Shown piece by piece: positions 1-11,600 of a DNA stretch of 64,000 nt. How positions within the stretch are numbered: the stretch's first letter is position 1; every line of letters begins with the position of its first letter. Under the pieces are notes generated by a model. It saw only the letters and a program-made list of their open reading frames with translations. It ran no database searches and had not been told where the DNA came from. Made by a program: the position numbers and the translations under genes. Source of the DNA: Tetragonia tetragonoides (taxonomy: Eukaryota > Streptophyta > Magnoliopsida > Caryophyllales > Aizoaceae); assembly GCA_038025085.1 (NCBI GenBank), contig CM076153.1:16095001-16159000 (forward strand). The letters run 5' to 3'.

Positions 1-1399
1 CACGAATAGCACGCCAGCTATAAGGTCATTAGAGTGCACCATGAGGAAAAGGATGGTGATGTCTTTCAGTTGCAACCATAAATACAAACACTAATATCCA
101 GAAAACTATACCTCCCACAGTGTGCATTCGTGCAACAGAAAATATACATCACACGCTCTTCAATCTTCATTGGTGCACTCGATATCGGTGCAAATACCTA
201 TAAAAAAGGCTTATGTTACTCACGTTCACAGGACTTTTGTACTTCAACGTAAGCAACATTGTAAATTGTAATGCAATCACAATTGCAATGGTATTTACAT
301 TAGCAAATCTACTTATAAACGAATATGGTAATCAAAATCCCATTGTAATTGGGATTACATGGAGTCAAGAAATGATGTTTACACTTTCAAAATCCAATCA
401 TTGACCAGTCACCACTACAAAGGATTTATGAAAAAAAACTTTGACACTAACATTAACTTTTTCCTACTTAATCTCAATGATTATGCCCACCATGGTTCAT
501 CTCTTTCTCTCCCCTCTTCTCACCCTCTCTCCTCCCCCTTCTCTTTCTCTCTCGTGGCATTCGCCCTTCTCAATCATCTCTCTCTTCTCCCACTCACATT
601 TATCGTTCATCTCTCTCTCTCTTTCTCTTTCTTTCTCCTACTCTTCTCTGCATTCAGTCCTCTACAATACACACCACTTTCTAACCTGCTCAATCCTCTT
701 TCCAGCGTACTCAGGTAGCCATCAAACATTCAAACCCAGTCCTGTCAAATTACAGCCATAACCGACCTAACACCTACCCCGTCACACACCACATTCCATT
801 ACATCTATCAAATTAATTTACCTAAGGAATCACGGTTATGTAATGTCTATTCCTTTACATTACAAGGTCGATTCCATTACCAAGTTGATTACATTCTTAC
901 ATTTACAGAGTGACTGCATTACACCCAAAGTAAACATTACCGAACAAATTTAAATAAAGTCTTGGTGAAATACCTGTGAAATGAGACAGAGATTACTTGT
1001 ACAGGAACTGCATTGAAGGAAATCAGTTCCTAAGCATGACTCAGGAAAAGGCCAGTCCTACAAAAGAAAGCAGCAAACCAATATTCAAATAAGATCATGA
1101 ATAGAGCTTGGAGTGGATAGTGCAGTGGCACATCCCCGCTCGTCCCCGACAATGATCTGGGTTTGAGTCTCATTACCCTCAAAGACAGTGGCTTTCTTGC
1201 AATTTGAAAAACTTTAAATAAACAAAAAGAAAATTTAAGATCATAAATAGAATGAGGACTAAGAAAGCTTTTTCAAACAAATTTAAAAATTCTAAAAATC
1301 ACTTACAGGAAGACCACCAATTTTTGTTGTATAATGATCAGAAGCCTCTAAATTATCAGTAGCCCATGGTCCAGGAAACCCAAGAAGGACCTCCCTCAT
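1..1399 (-). CDS. PDCD2/Tsr4-like protein, 3' part beyond window
   Basis: The reconstructed minus-strand coding exons are 1399-1307, 1057-974, 197-112 and 17 to beyond position 1. All have GT-AG borders and the reading phase is continuous. The start ATG is 1399-1397, shortly after an acceptor, so the 5'UTR is spliced. The N-terminus begins [12 protein letters not shown], then [12 protein letters not shown] and DWPFPESC. A CxxC-type cysteine pair (QCSSC) follows, then [15 protein letters not shown] and WRAIR at the edge. This is the conserved start of the PDCD2 family. Yeast Tsr4 of this family is a chaperone for ribosomal protein uS5 (established for the family; the plant role is inferred). 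A SINE sits in the first coding intron and a long CT-rich tract in the second. The C-terminal domain lies outside the window. Confidence 0.85.
500..650 (+). repeat. CT-rich low-complexity tract
   Basis: A long pyrimidine (CT/CTTT) tract lies inside the intron between exons 2 and 3 of the PDCD2-like gene (198-973). It gives overlapping spurious open frames on the plus strand but has no coding features. Confidence 0.8.
1105..1235 (+). mobile_element. tRNA-derived SINE in PDCD2-like intron
   Basis: The element has a box A-like TGGATAGTGCAGTGG and a box B-like GGGTTTGAGTCTC. It is flanked by 15-bp direct repeats, TAAGATCATGAATAG at 1090-1104 and TAAGATCATAAATAG at 1236-1250, differing at one base. 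A diverged relative lies near 47939. The 3' part is A-rich. Confidence 0.8.
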
Positions 1400-1640
1400 A
1401 GCTCTACAAACACAAATAAAATGATAATAGTAGTCAAATTTACAAGTTTTTCATTAAATTCAATAAATGTTAGGAATTTCCAAAACATACAATTCCTTTG
1501 TCATCATTAATTTTTCGCTGAGCTTGAATTTAGTTCCACAATTACATTGATATGAGCTTTTCATTATATAGTATATTTCCTAATTCAATACAGATGAAAT
1601 TGGCAATCAGTTGAAATTTAAAGGTTTAAAAATACATACC

Positions 1641-1760
1641 CTGTATATTTGGCCTGGCCTTTACTGCTGCTGCTGGTGTGATGAGCTCGACAAGGGGTCA
1701 GGGTTTAGCAGGTGAGAGGGGATGAAAGGTGAGAGAAAGGCGAAGGGGGTTTAGAGTTTA
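1641..1760 (-). other. Probable 5'UTR exon of the PDCD2-like gene
   Basis: On the minus strand this stretch ends in ATATACAGG followed by GTATGT, a good donor. It precedes the acceptor just upstream of the start codon at 1399. It holds a short CAG trinucleotide run. The upstream limit is approximate, because no clear TATA box was identified. Confidence 0.5.
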
Positions 1761-1813
1761 ATGGTTTATCATTTTATCACTTTGTCTGTCGTGTTTTCAG
1801 TTTTGTCATTCTA

Positions 1814-2067
1814 CTCACTCTGTTTCTGAAAAATGGTAACATTTACTTTTACACGATCTCCAATATACTTTGATCATAAATATTTGTGCTTATATGAATA
1901 TATAAATTATAAAAAAATTAAATTTTTTAAAAGTACTAATTAAAACAAATTCAATTATAATATTTTTACATTGTAAATCATTATATTTTTTCGGAAATTA
2001 ATGATCAAAGTTTGTAAAGTTTGACCTTCAAAAAGTAAATGTTACCATTTTTCAGAAACGGATGGAA
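1814..2067. mobile_element. Stowaway-type MITE
   Basis: The element is 254 bp with long terminal inverted repeats. The left end reads CTCACTCTGTTTCTGAAAAA and the right end, reverse-complemented, TTCCATCCGTTTCTGAAAAA. Both continue with a shared TGGTAACATTTAC. TA dinucleotides flank it at 1812-1813 and 2068-2069. TA duplication and CTCCCTCCGTT-like ends are the Stowaway (Tc1/mariner) signature. Confidence 0.8.
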
Positions 2068-2280
2068 TATTTCATTTCCACTGCCATCAAAATCACATTG
2101 GATGAGTTTCGAACCCACGCCCTGGGAATCTATAAGTTAAGCTTTTCAATCATGTATCATTTTTGGATAAACCTCGAGTGTATGCAATAGCTTGTAAACC
2201 ACACACCATATAAACCAACAAGATATGGGATTTGAACCATGGTCTTTGCCATAAAATCCAATCTTACAAATCCACAAATT

Positions 2281-2440
2281 CTTGCCTAATCTCATCATGG
2301 GGTGACATTAAGTGTGCAAGTGGCCGGGAGAGGGGGAAGGAGAGAGAAAGAAAGAGGAATGAGAGAAAGAGTAGGAAGGTTCCAACTCTTAAAATCATGA
2401 TTTAACCATTGTTACAAATCACAACCAACTCTGCTACCCC
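2281..2440. repeat. Left arm of a widely spaced inverted repeat
   Basis: This segment, running from TAATCTCATCATGGGGTGA through a GA-rich core to ATCATGATTTAACCATT, matches the reverse complement of about 5810-5960 over roughly 160 bp with moderate divergence. The arms are about 3.4 kb apart. They could be two MITE copies in opposite orientation or the long termini of one larger element. I found no convincing target duplication. Confidence 0.6.
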
Positions 2441-4683
2441 TTTTATGGCTATAATATATCCCTTGTAAAATCTCATAATTTGATCAATAATGTGGATGAC
2501 TGACTGGGTGAGTATATTGAAAAACAGCAAAAGCAAGATGTACTAAACAAAGCGTTACTATTTCCTGCTTGGGCAATGGAAGGTGTGGCTAGCTCATTAT
2601 AATTTTGTTATTTCTGATTCTTTTTGTGAGTTTGAAGCTCCAATCTCTAATATGATGGAAGTGGTCTTTACGGATCGATAGGATTTGCGAAGTCTTTGAT
2701 GATTAGCATGTAATTGTTTTCGTTGAGCGTTTTTACGCCTTCCTTCTCACTCCAAAAAGAAAAAACAAAAATAGAAAACAAAATCTTAGTTGATGAAGCC
2801 TTTGAGATTTGGTAGTATGAACTTTGGTTCAAAATCTACAGGCATCAACTTTTTTTTGTGCTTTCTTTACTTAAAATTGACACATTTAAAATTTTAGGCC
2901 GAGATTACTACAAATTGTAAATCAAAAGAAGCTGAATAATTCAACGTTGATGGATCACAAATATTGAATATGTTTGGTCGAATTTTGGATGGTTGAAAAC
3001 CAAATTTAAAGAATCAATTTAATTCAGTTTTTCCAACTGAAAAGAAAGGGGAACAATTCGACTATGCTTAGCCATAAAGGTTTTTATACCTAAACTTTAA
3101 AGCACTCTCTTTTTTAATGAGCAAAAAAACCTGCAACCGATGCTGCTAGCTATCAAATGATTAATGAAGTAATTATTTTTTGTATTTTTTAAATCTATAT
3201 TTGATACAACAAGTAATCAACCATGAAAAGATGTATAGGCAAGAGCCGTGGGCGGCACCGAAAATACTCGATCCCCTCAAATTAAAGCTCTTCCACAACG
3301 CATAACTACTAAAGTATCAGACATTGCTGGAAGGGGAACAAATAATTTGGTGTGGCACTGCAATAAAGAATAACAAGTACAATAATAAACAATAAACAAA
3401 AATATTTATGAAAGTCAAATGAATTAGTACATTTGATCAAATCAGATTATGGCATATGAGTTCTTTAAAAATCATGCATGACGTGATACAATTGCTAGTC
3501 ACCAAGCTTAGCCAAAGCTTGTCTACAAATAATATCAAAATCGAATGCTTATTACAAAAGTCAAAAGTTTGCTATAAACATATTTAATAAACTCATCTAT
3601 ATTAAATATAACGAAGAAGAAGAAGAAAAATAAAAAAGACACATAGTTTTTGTTTTTTTTGGAAAAAAGTTGATCTAATTTATTATTGAACTTTTTTAGC
3701 TTTGAGATCGAATATAAAGTACTTGATGATTATTACAGAAGATTTTGTGTAAGATTTTCTCATAGTAAAATAATCATAGGCAGGTAACATTTTCTATTTT
3801 TCTATATGAAATTTATTTAAAAAGTCATTTTGCAGTTCAGTGATTAAAGCTTGAAAATCTTACATGTGGGTTTTCTTTTGTTCAAATCCGATAAAACAAC
3901 AAGTATTCATCATGCCTATTAATTTTCTATTTTCCTGGCCTACTTGTTTATTTTCTTGCTTTTGCATGCCATTGTTTTCTCTGATTTTCTTCCTTCCTTT
4001 AGTTGTTTCTCCCTTTTCCTCTCATACTATACTATAGTATCTCTTTTTTTCTTTTTGAATCATGTCAAGCTTTTGACGTTTAACTTACTCAGAATCGATA
4101 TTTAAGTTTTTTCAAAAGAAAAGTAATTAAATTTATACTTTTAAAATTTTCTTTCAACGAAAATATAAGCTAATACATGTATTTTTAGATTGCTACATAT
4201 TATTCGACCAAATTTGGTGCTAATTTTAATTATGTGCCAACGGTGTCTGGTGGTAAGCATGGTTGAAACTATATGAGCGGAATACACAATTAATAATGTA
4301 AATTTTCTATGTTATAAACTATATGTTTTAGCTTGATATTCATACTCCCAAGTCCCAATGCAACATAAATTGTTTGATTAAGGATAAGAGTCATATTCAA
4401 CATTACTCTCATTTTCAACATTAGTGGCAGATATCTTTATATTATAAATTAAAAATATTGTGAAAAATAATACTCCAACCTATTGTGTTGGCATACCATC
4501 ATGTTATTAAAAATATTAGTGTATATGTTTGTCTTGTTTATTGCACCTGTTATTGTTTATTGTAAGCCTATGCATACTCCCATCAATTATCTCCCCCCCT
4601 TATATATGTTGTCTTATTCAACTAAACTTAAATATAAGTATGCCAGTCGACACCCTTATTTACTTACCGAACTTTAATACTTA

Positions 4684-4975
4684 GGCTCTGTTTGATTCAC
4701 CTGGATAAAACTGATCAGAACTGAACTGATCTGAACGGAACTTAATTGATTTTTTAAACTTGACCGTTAACCATTTAAAATTCGTCCAAACATAGTCAAT
4801 ATTGGACTCATTTGAAAGAATGCTTTGAGATCTTTCCGATGACATAATTTTCATCATGAAATTATTTCGGAATAAGAAGTTATATGAGTAATAAAGTTAC
4901 ATATGAACTGAACTGAACTGAACTAGACTGAACTGAACTGAATTTAAGTAAAATTAAGGTGAATCAAACAGAGCC
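4684..4975. mobile_element. Tourist-type MITE, copy 1
   Basis: The inverted ends GGCTCTGTTTGATTCACC and GGTGAATCAAACAGAGCC are flanked by TTA at 4681-4683 and 4976-4978. Three-base TTA/TAA duplications are typical of PIF/Harbinger (Tourist) elements. The subterminal GAACT repeats and the central region are shared with the copy at 44294-44599. Confidence 0.9.
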
Positions 4976-5284
4976 TTAGTGACCAAGCTTTAGCCAAAGC
5001 TTTACCTAAAACTTGTTCAATTATATATTAAAAGAATAACGATCTTGCAAAAGTTTGCTAAACTTATTTAATAACTCATTTAAATCACAAAAAGAAAAGA
5101 AAAGAAATACATAGTTGAATGATAATTAATTGTTGTGAATTATGTTTAGTTTTGAGTTAAAATTGAGATGTACTGTATATATTTTTTAATTATTGTCAAC
5201 TAGCACACAAAATTCTCGAAAAACTCATTTTATAGAGAAAAAGCAATCGTGAGAGCTAGCATCATATCATAAGTCATAGAAAAT

Positions 5285-5538
5285 GTTAGGATGGTGGTAT
5301 AGCATGGTGTCAAACATCGAATGACATAATGTTTAGTGGTTAGGAAGAACTAACTTCGATATCCATTGTTCAATGCTCCATTTCTCTCACATTGTACGCA
5401 TTACGCTTGTTAGGAGGGTGGTATATATAGCATGGTGTCAAACATCGAATGACATAATGTTTAGTGGTTAGGAAGAACTAACTTCGATGTCCATTGTTTA
5501 ATGCTTCATTTTTCTCACATTGTACGCATTACGCTTGT
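5285..5538. repeat. Tandem duplication of about 124-130 bp
   Basis: Two adjacent units begin GTTAGG at 5285 and 5409 and run through GCATGGTGTCAAACATCG to CATTACGCTTG. They differ by a few substitutions and a short TA insertion in the second. No gene is associated. Confidence 0.9.
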
Positions 5539-5809
5539 GGATGTGCTTGACACGTGCTAAATTGGCTACAAATAAGAAAAATAAAACTAAAAATAATAAA
5601 ACAGCTACACGCGTAATTTATAAATATGAAAAATGGTGTACCGAATAGGATTCTCATCCAATATTTAGTATCTTTAATTTTGTACTCGTTTACCATTTAC
5701 GTAACTTTTTCCATCCCATTCTATTTGCATTGAGTGGGAATATAGCATAAATTAACCATTTTAATAAACAAATGTAGGATAAGTATAGTTTGAAGCAGTA
5801 TCAATAATG

Positions 5810-5960
5810 GCTAAATCATGATCTCAAGAGTTGGAATCTTCCTGCTCTTTATCTCCTTCCTCTTTCTTTCTCTCTCCTTCCTCACCACTCTCTCTCCTTT
5901 CCCCTCCCCCTTATACAATTAATATCACCTCATGATGAGATTATGGGCCTTCCTAATAAT
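5810..5960. repeat. Right arm of a widely spaced inverted repeat
   Basis: This is the reverse-complement partner of about 2281-2440. It shares the CT/GA-rich core and the TCATGATGAGATTA end. Confidence 0.6.
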
Positions 5961-6160
5961 GAGATTAGGCAGTTAGTACACAATTTATGCCACTTTGCTA
6001 ATAAAATAAGTGTAGTAAGAAGAAAACAAATATTTTTAGAAAATGATCCTGTACACTATAAAAAGAAATTTCTGTAACTTTTCATTATTATTTTTTAGGA
6101 TTTCCACACATCAATCTTGATGTTGTTATCTTGGCTTTTAGGATTAAAACACGTACATGC

Positions 6161-6887
6161 TGTTAGAAAATTACTACTGAAAAGTCAAAATTAAACAAAG
6201 AAAACAAGAATGAATGTGGGCCAAATGACTTACTGTAAAATAAAATTGTTGTGTCGTGGTACGAAGGCCACTGCCTTAGAAGCGATTTCGCCCGGACTAG
6301 TGCAGTCAGAACAAGGCGTCGCCCCCCAAGGTTAGCACAACGCTCCTCTATTCCGTGCACTCGGAATGGAAGAGATGGAACTCTAGAAAACAATACTGCT
6401 CAGTTGGTTTTGGTGGAAGAAAATCGGTTTTGTTGGTATATCGAACTGATACAACATTCAGCAAATAAATAACCAAAGAAGAGGATTCTGTAACTGGTGT
6501 AATCAAGCCAGTCATTAAACCATGGAGGAAATCAAGGGATGCCATTAAAACAAAATCGTAACGTTTTGTTTTGAACAACTGAAGAGTTGGATTCGTAACT
6601 GACGAATCTCATAAAACTGGATTCTCAGTTACGACCCGGCCCAAAAAGAAGACCCCACCACACCGCGCACGTGTCCCGAACCGAACCGAACCGAACCGAA
6701 CGGACGGACGGCGGTGGCGGCGCGCGCGTGGGAGAGTCTCCTTTCCAACTCAACTAAACCATACTAAAACATTGGAGTATATAAACCAATGAACCTTTTG
6801 TAAAACTACCAATATGGGACAAAACCTTTTTACTCACAAAGAGAAACCCACTTGCAAATATCTTGAAGCTTGGCATTCTTTCCAACA
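6161..6887 (-). repeat. 3' LTR of the copia element
   Basis: The LTR is 727 bp. Relative to the other LTR it carries an extra 83 bp at 6386-6468 and extra copies of a CCGAA repeat near 6677-6700. The GC-rich block near 6280-6360 includes the 13-mer discussed for the primer site (6276-6288). Confidence 0.95.
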
Positions 6888-7512
6888 TTCCCCCACAAAT
6901 GCAAAGGTTTTAAGAAAATAAATTTTAAACAACTGAGCAGTAAAAGGTTTGACACTTAAGTGCTAGTACTTATGAAGTTTGAACTAACACATAGTGAATG
7001 GAGGCTAGTCTCTAATCTAGTGGAGTGAATTACTCTTGAACTCCCTAGATCAGAGAAATACCTGCAAACACATATCTTACCTTAGATTTATTTCGAGTTC
7101 CGCGATAAACACCAAAAGCGCATATAAGGCCATACGCTTCCTTGGGACGCTCATGAGTGCCTTAGAAAAGATAACCCAATATCTTTCATAGAAGGCGGCC
7201 ACACCTTCACACTCACGTAGGTGATTCCATCAAGTCTATCTCTAATAGACCATCCATAACCTGGACTATGAAATCATTAAGAGCAAGTAAATGCTCATCC
7301 TCCAATAAAGTCATGCGGTGAATCCATCAAGTCCGTCTCAAAGGACCACCCAACAATAGAGCTATAGATTCATTAAGAGCAATATGCTCAACCTCACGAA
7401 TGTACAACATATGCCATAGGGATGAGAACATGTACAAAATATGAGTCTTTCCATGGCTTCGTTAGACCATAATTACTTTTGTGAACAAGATTAGGTGTCC
7501 ACCATGAATTCC

Positions 7513-10500
7513 TCAACCAATGGGTTTTAGACCCATCCCCCTCGACGTGTCTAGGACCAATTTTCTATTGAGTCCTTTAGTTAATGGATCAGCCAAGTTC
7601 CTCTCGGACCTTACATACTCCATAGAGAGTACGCCAGTCTCAATCAAAAGTCTCACAGCATCATGCCTAATGCGTATATGTCTTCTCTTACCATTATACG
7701 CTTTATTCTTTGCAATACAAATTGCAGCCTGTGAGTCACAAAGTAGAGAAACAGGAGGAGTAGGTTTACCCCAAAAAGGTAAATCAGCCAGTAGGACTCT
7801 CAACCACTCGGCCTCTTGTCCTGCCAAATCAAGAGCAATAAATTCCGATTCCATAGTGGATCGAGCAATAACGGATTGTTTAGTAGATTTCCATGATATG
7901 GCAGCACCACCTAGAGTGAATACATATCCACTAGTAGAACTTATTTCATCATTATCAGTTACCCAATTAGCATCACAATATCCCTCCAACACGGAAGGAA
8001 AACCAACATAATGCAAACCCAAGTCCATGGTACCTCTCAAGTACCTAAGTAAACGTCTAAGAGCAAACCAGTGCTCCCTACTTGGGTTATGGGTATATCT
8101 ACTAAGTCTACTAACTGCATATGCAATATCAGGCTGAGTACAATTCATAAGAAACATTAAACTCCCAATTATCTTAGCATAATCAGATTGTGAAACACTT
8201 TCTTCTTTATTTTTCCTCAAAGTTATGCTAGCATCATAGGAATTCTTACTGGCGATACTTCAAAGCCATCAAATTTCTTCAAAACTTTCTCTACATATTG
8301 TGATTGTGTTAAAATGAAACCCTTTTCAGTTTTATTAACCTTAACACCTAAAATCACATCAACTTCACCCAAATCCTTCATTTCAAAATGGGAGGAAAAG
8401 AAATTTTTAGTTTCATTAATGGCATTCATGTGTGTACTAGAAAGCAACATATCATCTACATATAAGCAAATGATTACGCAATCAGAACCAAACAATTTAG
8501 TATACACACATGTATCCGATCCATTAGGCACAAAACCAAACCCAAGCAAAGTTTTATGAAGTTTATCATACCACTGTTTTGGTGCTTGTTTAAGGCCATA
8601 TAAAGATTTCTTAAGTCTACACACTTTATGTTCTTGTCCAGGAACAATAAAACCAGGAGGTTGTTCCATATAAATTTCTTCTTCTAAGTCGCCATGTAGA
8701 AAAGTCGTCTTTACATCCATTTGATGTACAAGTAAATTGTGAATAGAGGCTAATGCAAACAAAGTGCGAATAGTGGCGATCTTAGTGACAGGTGAATATG
8801 TATAAAAGAAATCTTCACCAAATTTCTGTTTAAACCCTTTAATCACAAGTCTAGCCTTAAACCTTTGAATTGAACCGTCAGCATTCAGTTTCTTAGTGAA
8901 AACTCATTTACAACCAATGGAAGAAAACCCTTTAGGTAGATTTACCAATTCCCAAGTGTGATTAGACATAATAGATTCTAAATCACTATTCATAGCATCT
9001 TTCCAGAAACTAGCATCAATTGATCCCACAACTTCCTCATAAGTTTTGGGATACTCATCAATCATATAAGCATACAACAAAGGCTCACATAATTTATCCA
9101 AATCCTGAATTTCAACAAGATAAGTAATAAAATCAGGACCAAAACTAGTTTCTATTCTACGTCTTTTGCTAGTTCGAATTACAGGTAATTCTGTTGTAAC
9201 AGTAACAGCAGGTAACAGCAGGTAAAGACATAGGAACAGAAGCAGGAACAACATGGAAAATATCATTTTTCTTCATAGGAAAAATATGCTCAAAAAAATC
9301 AGCATCTCTAGATTCACATATAGTTCTATCACTCATATTCATGAATCTATAAGCAGCACTATTAAGAGCATAACCAATAAACACACAATCAATGGTTTTA
9401 GAACCAATATTAGTACGTTTAAAATCTGGTAGACCAACCTTAGCAAGACACCCCCACACTTTCAAGTATTTAAGGTTAGGCGCATAGCCTTTCCATAATT
9501 CATAAGGGGTTTTGTCTAATTTCTTATGAGGCACGCGATTAAGCAAATAATTAGAGGACAAAACGGCCTCCCCCCACATGCTCTCAGGTAACCCTGAACT
9601 TAAAAGCATAGCATTCATCATGTTCTTAAGGGTCTTATTCTTGCGCTCGGCAATCCCATTTTGTTGTGGGGTATAAGGAGCGGAGAGCTCATGTATGATA
9701 CCATTTTTCTCACAAACTTCCTTCAAGAAGGTTGTACCATACTCTCCACCCCTATCGGATCTTAATCGTTTTATTTTCCTATCTAACTGATTTTCTACTT
9801 CCGCTTTGTAAATCAGAAACATTTTTTCAGCCTCATCTTTAGTCCTTAAAAGATATACCTGGGTATATCTCGAATGGTCATCAACAAAAGTTATATAATA
9901 TCTTTTGCCACTTCTACTCTCAGTGTTTTTAAAGTCAGCTAAATCTGTATGAATTAATTCTAATAATTCAGTTACTCTCTCGGTTACAGATTTAAATGAT
10001 TTTCTGGCATGTTTAGCTTCTACACAAATTTCACATTTAGAGAAACCATTGTCCACCAAATTAGGAATCAAGTTCATGCTTTTTAGCATTTTAACAGAAT
10101 TGAGATTTAGATGTCCTAATCTAGCATGCCAAAGATCAATGGACTCAACAATATAAGCAGAAGTAGAAGCTTTATTAGTAACGTCCTCGATAACGACAGA
10201 GTCTAAAACAAATAGCCCCCCATTCAGATAGCCCTTCCCCACATATTCTCCATTACGGGTTAATACAAGTTTATCAGCATTAAAAACTAACTTAACACCA
10301 GCTTTGTTAAGAAGTGCACCCGAAATTAAGTTCCTGCGAAGAGAAGGCACATAAAGCACATTTTGTAAAGCTAAAGATTTTCCAGAAGTTAATTTCAGAA
10401 ATATATTCCCTTTACCAAGCACCTCGGAACTACTAGAGTTACCCATGAACACCTGTTCACCATCACCAGCATTCTGAAAATCAGAAAATAGGGTCCTGCT

Positions 10501-11562
10501 GGCACAAAAGTGCCTAGAGGCACCAGTGTCAACAATCCATTCAGTATTGTTACTGACCAGGTTCACCTCAGAAATGACAGCAGCAATGACATCTCCAGAT
10601 TCAGCAATGTTGGCCTGGTTGCGGGGCTGGTTTTGGTTGTTCTGTCCATCTCTGCGTTTGAAGCATTGATGAGCTCTATGTCCAGGTTTTCCGCACACAT
10701 AGCATAGGAGCCTAGGTTGTTGTTTCTGGATCTTGCCGTACTTGTTGAAAGGCCCAGACTTCTTGTTGTTGTGTGGTTTCTGTCCCTTCTTAGAGTTTCC
10801 AGCAGCATTAGACCTGTCAAATTTAGCACCAGAAGATTCCACAAGGTTAGCCTTAACAGAAAGTTCATTGACAGAGGAAGAGGAACCCTTCTCCTTGAGG
10901 CGGTTTGCCTCCTCGATCTTCATATGTCCGATTAATTCCTGCAAGGTCATATCTCTCTTCTTGTATTTGAGATGACCCCGGTAGTTTGTCCAAGATTCGG
11001 GCAGCTTATGAATCAGGACATTAGCCTGCAGCACTTCACACATTTTCATCCCCTCAAGGAGGATATCAGCAACAAGGTTTTCATATTGATGAACTTGTGG
11101 CATGATAGGTTTGTCATCCACCAACTTGAACTCTAATCAGTCTCCAGTCACGTACTTCTTCTTCCCAGCATCATCAGCACCGTATTTCAACTCAAGTGTC
11201 TCCCATATAGACTTAGCCGATTTGTTTTTGATGAACAGATCAAAAATCGGATTAGCCATATGAGATAACATATGTCCACGAGCCATCTTGTTGTCCTTAT
11301 TATACTTCTCAATGACCCCAGCATCATCCACCCTATCCTTGTCCTTCTTTTGCCCCGGAGAGGCATCAAGGACCACTGACGGAGTCACAGGAGTGGAAGG
11401 TTCAGCAGCAGTAGTTTGAGTGGGAGCATCAGAAAATAGAACATAATCAACCTCCAACTGTTCAAGAAAAATCAGAACCTTTTGTGACCATCTCTTGTAA
11501 TTAGAACCATCAAGAGCTTCGAGTTTGGAGAGATCAGGGATGAATTTCGAAAGAGAGGCCAT
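7513..11562 (-). pseudogene. copia gag-pol polyprotein, broken
   Basis: The frame starts with ATG at 11562, only 38 nt inside the LTR. Gag runs to an in-frame TGA at 11139-11137 and continues in the same frame from 11136. A CCHC zinc knuckle (CYVCGKPGHRAHQC) lies near 10.7 kb. The protease motif VDTGAS is near 10.53 kb. The integrase HHCC region is about 10.14-10.0 kb, with catalytic motifs HTDLADF, SDRGGEYG and the E of AERKN. A 10-bp tandem duplication (AACAGCAGGT twice, near 9202-9221) shifts the frame before RT. A TGA near 8901 replaces an expected Trp. RT carries YVDDML near 8.45 kb. A further frameshift near 8230 precedes RNase H, which ends at 7513. The product would have been a copia polyprotein; as it stands it cannot be made intact. 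Confidence 0.95.
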
Positions 11563-11585
11563 TTGTGGTGGTAATACAGTAGATA

Positions 11586-11598
11586 AAATCGCTTCTAA
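11586..11598 (-). promoter_or_regulatory. Atypical primer-binding site, possible self-priming
   Basis: The minus-strand sequence starting 2 nt after the 5' LTR is TTAGAAGCGATTT. It is not the TGGTATCAGAGC complement of initiator tRNA-Met used by most plant copia elements. It is exactly complementary to AAATCGCTTCTAA in the transcript sense of the LTR (plus coordinates 11716-11728 and 6276-6288). Position and complementarity suggest self-priming as in Tf1-type elements; this is inference. Confidence 0.5.
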
Positions 11599-11600
11599 AT

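Larger units (their letters stand above)
2068..6160. other. Intergenic region with MITEs and repeats
   Basis: I see no gene here. The stretch is AT-rich and contains one arm of an inverted repeat pair near 2281-2440, with its partner near 5810-5960. It also holds a Tourist MITE (4684-4975) and a tandem duplication (5285-5538). Small open frames, for example near 4483-4677, lack any codon or family support. Confidence 0.6.

Noticed and set aside
359..761. Ser/Leu/Phe-rich frames of 106-119 codons
   Set aside because: They come from the CT-rich intronic tract; two frames read the same low-complexity repeat.
6251..6472. Short open frames inside the copia LTRs (for example 6251-6472 and 6578-6348)
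   Set aside because: They lie wholly in LTR sequence, recur in both LTRs and have no protein-family features.
7520..8011. 163-codon plus-strand frame opposite RNase H
   Set aside because: It is the antisense shadow of the conserved copia RNase H frame.
11586..11600. tRNA-Arg(UCU) anticodon-loop complement as primer for the copia element
   Set aside because: Only about seven bases fit an Arg anticodon loop, while 13 match the element's own LTR. It is kept as an alternative to test but not called.
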